Shown here piece after piece: positions 17,546 through 27,276 of a stretch of 64,000 nt of DNA. Position 1 is the stretch's first letter. Each line of letters starts with the position of its first letter. Position numbers and translations under genes: made by a program. The DNA comes from Roseiarcus sp963770275 (GTDB lineage: Bacteria; Pseudomonadota; Alphaproteobacteria; Rhizobiales; Beijerinckiaceae): assembly GCA_963770275.1 (NCBI GenBank), contig CAVYPD010000048.1, positions 1-64,000 of the forward strand, read 5' to 3'. Under the pieces are notes generated by a model, which ran no database searches, had not been told where the DNA came from, and saw only the letters and a program-made list of their open reading frames with translations.

Positions 17546-18664
17546 ATGATCGCCGCCCTCAAGCGCGCCTATGCGGCCTTTCGCGGCTTCGATGACGAAA
17601 CCGGATCGGCGCCGATGATGGACGGCCCGCTTCGGCCCAACGCTCTGCTTGACGCTGCGCCCGTCGCGTTGTCGCTCGCGGACGTCGACAACCTCACGCA
17701 GCATCGTGGCGCGCTTCTCTGTTCGAGCGGCTCTCAACTCCTCCGGCTCACACCGCAGGGAGCTTCCTCGACAGCGAGCGACGCACGCGGCTTCGAACAG
17801 CCTGTGACCTTTGTCGCGGCCGGTCCTTCCGACAGCCTCGCGATTGGCCTCGACGGGCGCGGCGTCCTGATCCTTGAAGGACCGCACGCGGGCAAAGCGA
17901 TTGCTGAGGCGGGGGACAGCCGCTTTGCTCCCCGACCGCCGGCCTCTTCATCGACGCAGATACGCTCATCGTAGCCAACGGCGCCGAAGGCCGGACGGTT
18001 GCCGATTGGAAACGCGACCTCATGGAACGCGGCGCCACCGGAAGCCTTTGGCTCATCGATCTGTCCACGCCCGCGGCGACCGCGACGCAGCTTGTGCAAG
18101 AACCTCGCCTTTCCCACCGGTCTCGCCCACGCGGGCGACGGCCGGCTGTACGTTTCGGAGGCTTGGCGGCACCGCATCCTTGCGTTCGAGAAGGACGCGA
18201 AGAAGCCGCGCCGCAGCCGTCCTCTCGGACCTTCCAGCCTATCCGGGACGCATCGCGCCCGCGCGTGACGGCGGGTTCTGGCTTGCTCTTTTCGCGCCTC
18301 GCAATCAGCTCGTGGAATTCGTTCTGCGCGAAGACGATTATCGTCGGAGAATGATCGACACAGTGGATCCGAACTTCTGGATCGCGCCCGCGCTCTCGAG
18401 CGGCGCGAGCTTTCTCGAGCCGATCCAAGGCGGCGCCCGCAAGAAGCTCAACATGCTGAAGCCATGGTCGCCGAGTTGGTCCTACGGGCTCGTCGCGCAG
18501 ATGCAGCCCGACAATGCAGCCTCTCCGGAGCTTCCACAGTCGAGCTGATGGCGCGAGTCCACGGCGTCACATCGTGCTGTGAGTTCAACGACACGCTTTA
18601 CGTCGCCGCCAAGGGCTCCGGCCGCATTGTTGCCGTCGATCCTGCGGACGTGGAAGCGCGATCC
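17546..18664 (+). CDS. Second SMP-30/strictosidine-synthase-like beta-propeller protein, heavily frameshifted
   Basis: A second protein of the same group, 18 bases after the first. Seen in successive frames: DGPLRPNALLDAAPVALSLA, LCSSGSQLLRLTP, LIVANGAEGRTVADWKRDLM, FPTGLAHAGDGRLYVSEAWR (metal-ligand region), LPAYPGRIAPARDGGFWLAL, and a C-terminal block CCEFNDTLYVAAKGSGRIVA. Frame changes lie near 17935, 18110, 18220 and 18530. Joined, it is about 370 residues. Start ATG 17546 has GAGG just upstream. The C-terminus runs in frame into the ATPase start at 18665, so its own stop is probably lost to an indel. The two proteins differ enough that they are paralogues, not a tandem copy. Confidence 0.7.
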
Positions 18665-20150
18665 ATGAGCCCAATCCTCGAGTTTCGTCAGGCGACCAAA
18701 GAATTCCGCGGCATTCCCGCAATCAGGAACATCGACTTCACGCTGAACGCTGGCGAGATCCATGCGATCGTAGGAGAGAATGGCGCAGGCAAGTCCACGC
18801 TGATGAAGGTGCTGGCCGGTGTCTATCGAACTGACGTCCGGCGAACTCATCTTCGATGGTAAGCCGCTTCACCTCAAATCTCCCGCCGAAGCGCTCGCTC
18901 ACGGGATCGCGATGGTGTTTCAGGAGACCAATCTCGTCCCGTCGATGAGTGTGGCGCAGAACATCTACCTCGGCGAGGAACAGCTCTTTAATCGGCTCAG
19001 GGGTCTCTACATCCAGGCGCAGCGCTTCCTGCTTTCGTTGAATTTCTACGTCGACCCGATGGCGCTCGTCTCCACGCTCGGCGCGGGCAAGAAGCAAATG
19101 GTGGAGATCGCCCGCGCGGTCCATCATCACGCGCGCGTCCTGATTTTCGACGAGCCGACCGCGAGCCTCACGCCCGAGGAGAAGTTTCACTTCTTCAATC
19201 TCGTCCGCCGGCTCCAGCGGGATGGCATGTCGGTCATTTTCATCAGCCACGCGCTTGAAGAGGCGCTCACCCTGTCAGACCGGATCACGGTGCTGCGCGA
19301 CGGCGAGGTCGGTGGCGACGGATGCGACCAGCAATTTCGATCGCTCGCGGCTTGTTCACGCGATGGTCGGCCGGAATTTGTCGAGCGAGCTCTACGGGCC
19401 GCGCAGGAGCGCAAGACGCGTCCTTACGGCGAAGAAATCCTCAGCGTGCGCAATCTTTCGATGGGCAGCATTGTCCGCAACACCTCGTTCTCGGTCTTCT
19501 CGGGACAGATCACCGGCATGTTCGGTCTGGTCGGCGCAGGACGAACGGAGACGATGAAAATGATCGCCGGCGTGCTCAAGCGCGATTTCTTCCATGGCGG
19601 CGAGGTGCGCTTGAAGGGGCGGCGTGTTCGTTACCGAACCCCGAGGCCGGCGGTCGTAGACGGCATCGTCTATGTGACGGAAGACCGGAAAGTCGAAGGC
19701 TTCTTCGAGACCATGTCAATCGCCCAGAACATCCAGGTTGGCGAGTTGACCACGGGCGAGAACCCGTTGGAACTGGTCACCATGGGGCAGGCGCGCCAGA
19801 TGGCGAATGAGTGGACGAAGCGGCTTGGCGTCCGCGCAATTGATCCGGCGCGCGGGTCATCGAACTTTCGGTGGAAACCAGCAGAAGTTGTGATCGCCAA
19901 ATCGCTCGTACAGAAACCGAAGCTGGTGATCTTCGACGAGCCGACGCGAGGGGTCGACGTCGGCGCTATCGTCGAGATCCACCGGTTCATCAACGAACTT
20001 GCGACAGCGGCATCGCAGTGGTGGTGATCTCCTCCTCCTGCCTGAGGTTCTGGCGCTTTCCAGATGGGATCTTGTTGCTCGCCAAGGCCACATATTGAAG
20101 AAATCGGTATCAAGAGCATCGGGCGATGATGGTGGCGGCGGATGGCCTGG
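18665..20150 (+). CDS. CUT2 sugar ABC importer ATPase (RbsA-like), frameshifted
   Basis: Tandem-NBD ATPase of this importer. Seen: Walker A GENGAGKST near residue 40, VFQETNLVPSMSVAQNIYLG, signature-equivalent LGAGKKQMVEIARAV, Walker B IFDEPTASLTPEE, switch ISHALEEA; NBD2 with GLVGAGRTETMKMIAG, VTEDRKVEGFF and IFDEPTRGVDVGA. Frame breaks near 18825, a compensated pair at about 19310 and 19420, another compensated pair at 19855-19890 that hides the LSGGNQQKV signature, and one near 20010 before the family end VVVISSxLPEVLALSDRILV. The exact 3' end near 20130-20190 is not readable. Together with two permeases and a binding protein it makes a full importer. Confidence 0.82.
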
Positions 20151-20308
20151 TGCACCTGGTGCTGGTGAATGGCGTCACGAGTTGCTGAGCACGATGCCTG
20201 TCTCGCTGCTGCTGGTCCACAAAGGTCGAGCACGCTGTCGGCTACCTGCAATTGACAATCCACGTGACGCTGATCAACGGTCAACGAAGCACCGAGGGCG
20301 CTGGCCTG

Positions 20309-21464
20309 GAGAAGCGGGTCGACGCGATCGCCGAAGGTGGTTCCACGGCGGCATCGACGTCTCCCGCAAAATCCAGGACTTTGATTTCTCTACCCGGCAG
20401 ATGATCGAGATCATCAAGGCATTCGCCCTAGCGGAGCTGCTAGGCATTGAGACGCCGATCATGCTGCTCGATGAGCCGACCGCGGCGCTGACAGGCGACG
20501 AAGTGGAATCCTGAAGCGTTTAATCGCGAAAACTCGCGAGCGGGCCGCCATCATTTATGTTTCGCATCGCCTCTCGCGAAGTGCTCGAACTCAGCGATCG
20601 CCTTTATGTTCTTAAGGATGGCTCTGTGGTCGCCACGATGTCCGTCGCGGATGTCACCGAAGGCGATCTCCATGAGCGTATGGTTGGCCGGACGCGGCAG
20701 GAATTCTTCTATCGCGAGCATCTTCAAAGCGGACCTCGGCCGGAAACTGCGCTGGAGGTCCGCGATCTCTCACAGCCCGGCTGCTTCAAGACTGTCAGCT
20801 TCTCGCTACACATCCGGAGAAATTATTGGCATTGCCGGCCTTTTGGGGTCGGGAAAGTCGGACCTCGCTCGCGCTTTGGCCGGCGACTTCCCTGCGCTCG
20901 CGGGGCGGATTGCTGTTTCGGGAAGAGATTTGGTGGCCATCAATTGCCACAATGAATGAAGCGGGGGTCGGTTATCTGCCTCCGGATCGGCGCGAAGGCG
21001 TCATCCCAGTTCTATCCGTGGCTGCGAATATGACCTTAGCACGGCTCACACGCGCCGACGCCGGAATGCTGCTCGATCCAGCAGGAGAATTGAAAGACGT
21101 CGAGGAGCTTATCCGAGCGTTGGCCATCAAGACCCCCGGCGCAACCGTGCCTGCGAGCGCGCTCAGCGGAGGCAATCAGCAGAAGGTGCTTCTGGCGCGG
21201 TGGCTCATGCGCAACGCGAAGGTCCTGGTGCTCGACAATCCGACCAACGGAGTCGACGCCGGCGCGAAGGAGGAAATCTATGGCGTCCTTCGATCCATCG
21301 CCGCGCAAGGAATCGGCGTCCTGCTTGTGAGCGACGATCTGCCGGAGATCATCGGCCTCAGCAATCGCATTCTGGTCATGCGTGGCGGCGCAATTACACG
21401 TGAGATCGCCGCGCCGCGTGACGGCAAGCCTCGCGAAGCCGAAGTCGTATCGCACATGGTATGA
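20309..21464 (+). pseudogene. Truncated CUT2 ATPase lacking the first Walker A region
   Basis: Second RbsA-like sequence that starts in the middle of NBD1. Seen: FSTRQMIEIIKAFALAELLG (signature helix), Walker B MLLDEPTAALTGDEVE, VSHRL-type switch (now broken), ERMVGRTRQEFFYREHL linker, NBD2 Walker A GLLGSGKSDLARALAG, LPPDRREGVIPVLSV, LSGGNQQKVLLARWL and LVLDNPTNGVDAGAKEEIYG. The first about 130 residues, with Walker A and Q-loop of NBD1, are not encoded in the 160-180 bases that separate it from the previous ATPase. Frame breaks also lie near 20515, 20570, 20740 and 20950. With one nucleotide site missing it is unlikely to work alone. It overlaps the next permease by ATGA. Confidence 0.75.
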
Positions 21465-22507
21465 ATGATGACTGGCAAAGCTTACGCAATCCGAAAGTCA
21501 CGTCGATGAGTCCGCCAGCGCTGAGCGTCGCCGCCGCAGATCGGAACGACGGCGATTTCCTGAGCGATCGACCTTCAGCGCTCAATGCCGACGCTCGGCC
21601 CTCTCGTCGCGCTCGTCATCCTGATCATTGTGTTCTCTCTGCTCAACGGCAACTTTTTCTCGATTCGCAACGCAACCAATGTTCTCCAGCAGGCGGCCGT
21701 GCTCACCGTGCTCGCCCTCGGCGAGACGTTCGTCATCACGATGGGCAGCATCGACTTGTCCATCGGCTCGACCGTCTCGATGGTCGGCATGCTCGCCGCG
21801 CTCTTTATTCGCGATCACGGCGAATGGGCGGTGCTGGCGGCGCCGTTCGCTGGAGCGGCGATCGGCGCGATCAACGGCGTGCTCGCCGCTTACGCCAGGC
21901 TGCCCTCGTTTCTCATCACGCTTGGCATGCTGTTCGCCGTTAACGGGATGACGCTTTATCTCACGCAAGGCGCCGCCGCGATCGGTGTTGAGCCGGACCT
22001 TCAAATTCAATCAGTCTTCAACGGTTTTTTGTTTGGGGCGCCGACGATCGCGGCCTGGGCGTTGGCGGCTTGGCTGCTATCGGTCTTCGCAGCTCGCCGA
22101 ACACGGTTCGGACGCTACCTTTACGCAATCGACGGCGGCGAGACCGTGGCCAAACTCTGCGGCGTTCCGGTTGCGCGGTTCAAACTTTACGCCTTCATTG
22201 TTTGCGGGTTTCTCGCCGGATTCGCCGCGATCTTGCTTATGCTGCGTGTGAGCGGCAGTGATCCGACGATGGGCACGCCCCTCTTGTTGCCGGCCATCGC
22301 GGCGGTGGTCATGGGCGGCACGCCGCTGACGGGCGGAGTGCGGGTCCGCACCGCACCCTGCTCGGCGTGCTGGTTATCACCATCCTGCAAAACGGCATGA
22401 ATGTCGCGGACGTCAACCCGCTTCTGCAGGACGTCGTTTTGGGAGCCGGCGTGATCGTCGCCGTGGCCGTCAATATGGATCGTAGGGGTGTGCTGCTCGT
22501 CAAATAG
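21461..22507 (+). CDS. CUT2 sugar ABC importer permease (RbsC-like), frameshifted at both ends
   Basis: Permease of the ribose/xylose family. Seen: LVALVILIIVFSLLNGNFFS, LGETFVITMGSIDLSIGSTV (motif form GSIDLSIG), NGVLAAYARLPSFLITLGML, RFGRYLYAIDGGETVAKLCG, AAVVMGGTPLTGG, then after a frame change near 22345 the last helix LGVLVITILQNGMNVADVNP ending at 22507. A first frame change lies between 21560 and 21590. I use ATG 21461, which overlaps the stop of the truncated ATPase; ATG 21506 is an alternative. This permease with the truncated ATPase forms the remains of a third transport unit in this cluster. Confidence 0.78.
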
Positions 22508-22541
22508 GCGCGGATCCGCGCCACATCGAGGGAATAACGTG

Positions 22542-23332
22542 ATGCAAACGACTTACAATTTTTCAGGCAAGAGCGCCCTCGTCATCGGCGGCACGACCGG
22601 AATTGGTCGCGCAACCGCGTTGGCCTTCGCGGAAGCCGACGCGAATGTCTATGTCGGCGGGCTCGGCAAGGGAGACGGGGACAGCCTCGTCAAGGAAGTC
22701 AAAGCGAAGTTCCCCGAAGTGAGCATCGAATTCGAGGAGCTTGACGTCCGTAAGGACTGACGTCGTCGCCTTTCACAAGCGCGCCTTCGAGCGTTTCGAC
22801 GCATCGATATCGCCTTCAGCAACGCGGGCATCCCAGGCAAGACAGCTCCCATTCAGGAACTGAGCGAGGCCGATTTCGACGCCATTGTTGGCGTCAATCC
22901 CAAAGGCGTCTTCCTGGGACCTCAAAATCAGGTGCCGCACATGATCGAGAACGGCGGAGGCGACATCGTCAACACCTCCTCCCTGTTTGGCGTCATGGGT
23001 ACGCGACGACGGCGACGTATTGCGCGAGCAAGTGGGGCGTCCTCGGACTCACCAAGTCCGTCGCGCTCGAGGTTGCGCGCAAGAACATCCGCGTCAATGC
23101 GATCTGGCCGGGTTCGACGATGACACCTCTGCTGACAGGCATGTTCGGTGGCGAACAGGCGGCCAAAGACACGTTCTTGCCCTCGCTTCCCATGGGACGC
23201 ATCGCCGACCCTATGGAGATTGCGCGTCTCGTGCTGTTTCTGGCGAGCGACGGCGCCTCGTTCATCACCGGAGAAGGCGTCGTTATCGACGGCGGCGGCT
23301 TTGTCGCCGGCGCAGGACATGGGGGTCAATGA
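22542..23332 (+). CDS. Short-chain dehydrogenase/reductase, frameshifted
   Basis: NAD(P)-dependent Rossmann oxidoreductase. Seen: VIGGTTGIGRATALAFAEAD (nucleotide loop), a break near 22755, then IAFSNAGIPGKTAPIQELSE, GGGDIVNTSSLFGVMG (catalytic Ser), a break near 23010, YCASKWGVLGLTKSVALEVA (Tyr/Lys), RVNAIWPGSTMTPLLTGM and the usual end EGVVIDGGGFVAG. Joined length about 263 residues. ATG 22542 is preceded by GAGGGAA. It directly follows the permease and is likely co-transcribed, so it may oxidise the imported compound. Confidence 0.8.
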
Positions 23333-23344
23333 CCGCTCGGTCTT

Positions 23345-23600
23345 TGCTTTCGGCGAGATCCTGCAGAAGCGAGCGGCCTTCGGAAAAGAGCATTTATGCA
23401 GTCGGCGGGCAACCGCGAGGCCGCGAGGCTTGCGGGCATCGACGTCAATGCTGTTGCCTTTCTCGTCTATCTATCTGCTTGCGGGCGTGTGCGCTGGCAT
23501 AGCCGCAGTCCTGACGGTTGGGCTGCGTCGGCGCAGCAACTCCGACTGGCGGCGGCGGCGTCGAACTGTGCATCGCATCGACATGCCCCATCACTGTCAG
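23345..23600 (+). pseudogene. RbsC-like permease fragment
   Basis: A stretch of about 80 codons matches the middle of a CUT2 permease: AAFGK then IYAVGGN (across an indel), REAARLAGIDVNAVAFLVYL, LLAGVCAGIAAVL in a second frame and a degraded GRVGSAQ-like block. Neither the N-terminal helices with the GGIDLS motif nor the C-terminal helices are present nearby. It is a remnant of a permease gene, probably left by deletion after duplication of the transport cluster. Confidence 0.6.
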
Positions 23601-24275
23601 ACGCTGATCTCAAGGAGTTCCTCCGGCATTCTCAGGAGCGGGCTTCTTGATGAATGGCTTCACAAAACGAGGAATGATCAGCAAGAAAGTGCCGGCCCCA
23701 ATAGTGCGGATTGCACACGCCTCCATCGCAATGATCTGGGAGACATCCCATGAAGAGGTGGTCGACCCGATCTTCGTGGGCAAGGATTGGCAATACGACC
23801 GCCGGTCCCTGCACATGTGTTCGCGCCATTCTCGTCAACTCTATCGGCTGCATGCGGGCGTAAGGCCCACGCTCATCGCCTATCGCGGTCGCTTCGATGA
23901 GTTTCGTAGACAACAAGGCCTCGGCGTCGAGAACAGTGCCTGGTGCGGTTCGACAGCAACAAATACTCTGTAAGCGTCAGCGCGGTCGGTCGTCCAGTCG
24001 ATGTCCACTCCTACGCCGGGGATTCGGATCGTTGTCCACTGGCATACCGCGGCAGATGCGGACGAAACAAGAACGGCCTAACTGCTTCTACATTCGAGCG
24101 GGTCCGTTTGTCTCGATAGCAATGTCGCGGCACTCCGGGGCGTGCTCGAGACAGTGACGGGCCACGAACGGTCAGCCTGAGGCGGTCTCGGACAGTTATG
24201 TGTTATCTGACAAGTTCGCGTGGACTATAGTGCAGATAGAGATCGAAGATGCTCCGATAAGCGAGGGGAAGTGAC
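23601..24275. other. Gap with no recognisable gene
   Basis: Open frames of about 95-110 codons exist on both strands between 23630 and 23970, but none shows a family motif, a good ribosome site or matching codon use. The minus-strand reading SQIIAMEACAIRTIGAGTFL is mildly hydrophobic and could be a relic. The last 80 bases are AT-richer and include GAGGGGAAG serving the SDR at 24276. Confidence 0.4.
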
Positions 24276-25241
24276 ATGGGTAAACTGCAGCGTAAAGTGG
24301 CATTCGTATCGGGTGGCTCGCAAGGGATTGGCGAGCAGACTGCGTTGTTGTTTGGACGCGAAGGCGCCAGTGTCGCCGTCGTTGCGAGCTCAGAGTTCGC
24401 TGCCGAAGGCGTGGCTAAACGCATTCGCGCCGCCGGAGGTCAAGCTTCCGCGCACGTAGCGGACGTCCGCGATGCGAAGCAGGTCGCCAAGGCCGTCGCC
24501 GAAGTCGTGGTCGCTCATCGTCCGATCGATATTCTGATCAATTCGGCTGGCGTCTTTCCGCCGACGCCTGCCGCCGACACTCACGAGGACGTCTATGACA
24601 AGGTCATGGACGTCAACGTCAAAGGCACGTGGAACACGATCTGCGCAATCGCGCCGTCGATGCGCGCACGCAAGACAGGATGGATCGTCAATATTTCATC
24701 TGTCCTCGGGACGATGGCGCTCGGCAACTACGCTGTCTATTGTGCGAGCAAGGCGGCGGTCAACATGCTCACGCGTTCGCTCGCGATAGAGTTCGGCCGC
24801 GACGGCGTTCACGTCAATTGCATCGCACCCGGCAACACTGCGACGCCCATGAACGAAAACCTCCGCACCGAGGCGCAATACAAAGGCTTCGTCGACATGA
24901 TGGGCGCGCGCACACCGAGCGGGAGAACCTATTCGCTGCCCGAAGAAATGGCGGGGATGGCGCTGTATCTCGCCTGCGAGGACAGCAAGCCGGTGCACGG
25001 CGCCATTATGGTGTTGGACGAGGGGTTCTCGCTGGGCGTGTGGGATTCTATTGAAGCACGGTTAAGTGGATACGCGCGGGCATACGGTCGCTCAATCGCC
25101 AGACGCGGGATCAATCGGTCGAGCGCAAGAGATTCTCGAGGCCGAATGCGACCGATTGGGTGGCGTCGTCCTCGAGGACGACGCCAGAGTGAGCTACGCC
25201 CGGCCCCACAGGCGCTTCGTGGCGATTGCTGCGCCCTCTGA
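24276..25241 (+). CDS. Short-chain dehydrogenase/reductase with uncertain C-terminal extension
   Basis: NAD(P)-dependent Rossmann oxidoreductase. Seen: FVSGGSQGIGEQTALLFGRE, VADVRDAKQ, INSAGVFPPTP, NVKGTWNTI, NISSVLGTMALGNYAVYCAS with YCASK active site, CIAPGNTATPMNENL and the family end GAIMVLDEGFSLGV at about 25035. The frame stays open for another 65 codons to 25241, rich in Arg and Ser and overlapping the convergent gene at 25194, so the true stop is probably near 25040-25060 and was lost to an indel or substitution. Start ATG 24276 has GAGGGGAAG 5 bases upstream. Confidence 0.82.
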   Translation: MGKLQRKVAFVSGGSQGIGEQTALLFGREGASVAVVASSEFAAEGVAKRIRAAGGQASAHVADVRDAKQVAKAVAEVVVAHRPIDILINSAGVFPPTPAADTHEDVYDKVMDVNVKGTWNTICAIAPSMRARKTGWIVNISSVLGTMALGNYAVYCASKAAVNMLTRSLAIEFGRDGVHVNCIAPGNTATPMNENLRTEAQYKGFVDMMGARTPSGRTYSLPEEMAGMALYLACEDSKPVHGAIMVLDEGFSLGVWDSIEARLSGYARAYGRSIARRGINRSSARDSRGRMRPIGWRRPRGRRQSELRPAPQALRGDCCAL

Positions 25242-26384
25242 GAGCGCCTTGAGTTTCGCCCATACGATATCCTCGGCGATAAACTCGTAGCTGGCGAAGG
25301 TGCCAAATCCGCAATCGGTTCCGCCAATCACGCGCTCGCGCGCGCCGACCGCGGAAACCGCTGCGCAGATCCGGTTCGCGACGACCTCGGGGTGCTCGAG
25401 ATAGTTGGTGGTGACGTCGATCACGCCCGGAATCAGGAGCATCTCGCTCGGCAGCGGCAACTTGCGGAACAACTCCGTTTCGTGCTCGTGACGCGGATTC
25501 CCGACGGGAATGGATAGCGCGCCGACTTTGGCCTTGTAGAGGATCGGCAGCAGGTCGACCATGTCGACGTCGTCCTGATGGGGCCCGTTCCAGTTGCCCC
25601 AGCACACATGCAAACGCACCCGGTCGCGTGGAATATTGGCGATTGCGACATTGATCGCTTCGATATGCAACGCGACGCGGTCGAGGAACACGTTCAGCGG
25701 CTGATCGCCGAACATGATGACGCGCTCCATCGCAAGGTCGGGAGCATCAAGCTGAAGCACGTAGCCCTGACTGACGATGTACTCGTATTCCTTCTTCAAT
25801 TCCTTCGCGATCCCCATGACATATTCCGCGTCGGTCTTGTACGCCGGATTGTTGGGGGACAGCAGCATTGTGCACGAGACGATGCCTGGCGATGCCGCGG
25901 ACATGAAATTTTCCGTGAAGGAGACGCCAAGCCGCTTCAGCGAAGACTGAAATAGCGCGGCTTCTTCCTTTGCTTCCTTCAGCGTGGAATCGTATTCCAG
26001 CTTGCCCACGGCCTGCGGCGCGTTCCAGACTTTCGCCAAATCCTCGGCGACGCCGATTTGCCGCGACATGTATTCTGCAAAGCCAGGGAATTTGATGGCG
26101 TCGAGCGTCGGCTTGCGCCTCGATTCGCCCCCAAAGCCGGTCATGCGTTCGGTCGTATAGGTGGAAAAGCCTACCCTTGGGGTCTCGCCGTCGTTTCCGA
26201 TATCAACACCGCTCTCAATCTGGCGCCTCACGTTGGCATCGAGATTGCGCTCGATCTCGGCCTGGAACGCAGCCGTATCATAGGGTTTACGCTGTTCGCG
26301 TTTGACGAGCATCGCCGAAAGCGCCTTGGAACGCGGTAGGCTGCCTGTATGCGTAGTCAGGATTCGATCGGTGCTTGACTTCAT
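25194..26384 (-). CDS. MetE C-terminal-like (cobalamin-independent methionine synthase family) zinc methyltransferase
   Basis: 396-residue TIM-barrel protein of the MetE catalytic-domain family without the MetE N-terminal half. Relatives include methyl- and alkyl-transferases acting on thiols (homocysteine, coenzyme M). Seen: TTHTGSLPRS at the N-terminus, SGVDIGNDGETPRVGFSTYT, YVLQLDAPDLAMER, HVCWGNWNGPHQDD (zinc His and Cys), and IGGTDCGFGTF (third zinc Cys). Intact, normal length for stand-alone members. It lies downstream of a carboxymuconolactone-decarboxylase-like gene and a CobW metallochaperone gene on the same strand. True methionine synthesis is only one possibility; catabolic demethylation or thiol conjugation is as likely. 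Confidence 0.82.
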   Translation of the reverse strand: MKSSTDRILTTHTGSLPRSKALSAMLVKREQRKPYDTAAFQAEIERNLDANVRRQIESGVDIGNDGETPRVGFSTYTTERMTGFGGESRRKPTLDAIKFPGFAEYMSRQIGVAEDLAKVWNAPQAVGKLEYDSTLKEAKEEAALFQSSLKRLGVSFTENFMSAASPGIVSCTMLLSPNNPAYKTDAEYVMGIAKELKKEYEYIVSQGYVLQLDAPDLAMERVIMFGDQPLNVFLDRVALHIEAINVAIANIPRDRVRLHVCWGNWNGPHQDDVDMVDLLPILYKAKVGALSIPVGNPRHEHETELFRKLPLPSEMLLIPGVIDVTTNYLEHPEVVANRICAAVSAVGARERVIGGTDCGFGTFASYEFIAEDIVWAKLKALSEGAAIATKRLWGRA

Positions 26385-26665
26385 GACGTTGTCCTCCCGT
26401 GGAGATTAAGTACCAGACGGCGGCTGATTTCCTCAAGATTGAGCGCAGACGAGCCCCTCATCCGGCGCGTTCGAAGACATGACATTCGACTAGGCGAACG
26501 CCTATCGTGTTTGATTAGAGCAGCATGGTTGACACCATACCGTCGGGCGACAGGATGCGCACGCACTTTGGCGCGCGGACCATAATGCGGACACGAAATC
26601 TCCGACGACCAAGAGGCTTTCCGTGTAAGCGGGAGAAACGTCTTCTGCGAGCAACGTTCCACATC

Positions 26666-27265
26666 CTATTGGCGCTCAGCGCTTTCGCCAAATTGAAATG
26701 GCTCGGGCGCGCCGTTCGCGACTGGGACCTCAAAGGCGTTTATCGTCATGCAGATGAGCGTGTAATATCCGAGTATTCCGACCAACTCGACTGCACCCTC
26801 GGTTCCGACGAGCTTTACCACGTCCTCATAAGCGTCCTCAGAAATCCGCTTGGTTTCAAGAAGCTCGTGCGAGAACCTGTACACCGCCTGTTCGTCGCTG
26901 CGGATGATGGAGGGCCGCGCTCCTTCGCGGATCGCCTCCAACACCGCGGAATCGATGCCGGCTTTCGCTGCGATCGGCGCGTGGACCGACCATTCAAAGC
27001 CGGATTGCCAATGCGCGCCCACGATGACGATCGCCAATTCAGAAAGCCTCGCGGACAAGCGTGTTTCGTAACGACAGAAGGCTCCCAATTTCTGGGCGCG
27101 TTCCGCGAACACAGGACTTTGCAACCACACCCGTAAAGGCCCTTCAACCAGCCCGCGAGGACCAGAGCGTATATCGTCGAAGACGGCCTGCTGCTCGGCC
27201 GTTAAATGGGTTTCGTCGAGAACGGGCGGGCGTGACAACGCATTCTCCTGAATAGTGAAAAGCAA
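26666..27265 (-). CDS. Carboxymuconolactone decarboxylase (AhpD-fold) family protein
   Basis: All-helical AhpD-fold protein of 199 residues. Seen: GPRGLVEGPLRVWLQSPVFA, RYETRLSARLSELAIVIVGA, FEWSVHAPIAAKAGIDSAV (family helix with the conserved His) and VELVGILGYYTLICMTINAF near the end. The CxxC of the peroxidase-active AhpD branch is absent, so it resembles the gamma-carboxymuconolactone decarboxylase-like branch. It follows the CobW gene by 11 bases and is probably co-transcribed. The substrate is unknown; such proteins commonly occur in ring- or lactone-degrading clusters. Confidence 0.85.
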   Translation of the reverse strand: MLFTIQENALSRPPVLDETHLTAEQQAVFDDIRSGPRGLVEGPLRVWLQSPVFAERAQKLGAFCRYETRLSARLSELAIVIVGAHWQSGFEWSVHAPIAAKAGIDSAVLEAIREGARPSIIRSDEQAVYRFSHELLETKRISEDAYEDVVKLVGTEGAVELVGILGYYTLICMTINAFEVPVANGAPEPFQFGESAERQ

Positions 27266-27276
27266 GAACTATGGTT

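Noticed and set aside
23632..23973. Overlapping frames of about 95-108 codons on both strands
   Set aside because: Neither shows a recognisable domain or translation signal; possibly relic DNA, left as an unassigned gap.
24276..25241. SDR with a genuine 65-residue C-terminal extension
   Set aside because: The extension is Arg-rich, lacks family character and overlaps a convergent intact gene; a lost stop is more likely.
26525..26538. Short inverted repeat ATGGT-TGAC-ACCAT upstream of the MetE-like gene
   Set aside because: Five-base arms are too short to support an operator in 64 kb of sequence, and it lies 140 bases from the start.
26525..27136. Plus-strand open frame of 203 codons opposite the carboxymuconolactone-decarboxylase-like gene
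   Set aside because: It is Arg-rich, has no family motif and lies antisense to a gene with clear AhpD-fold segments; high GC produces such frames.
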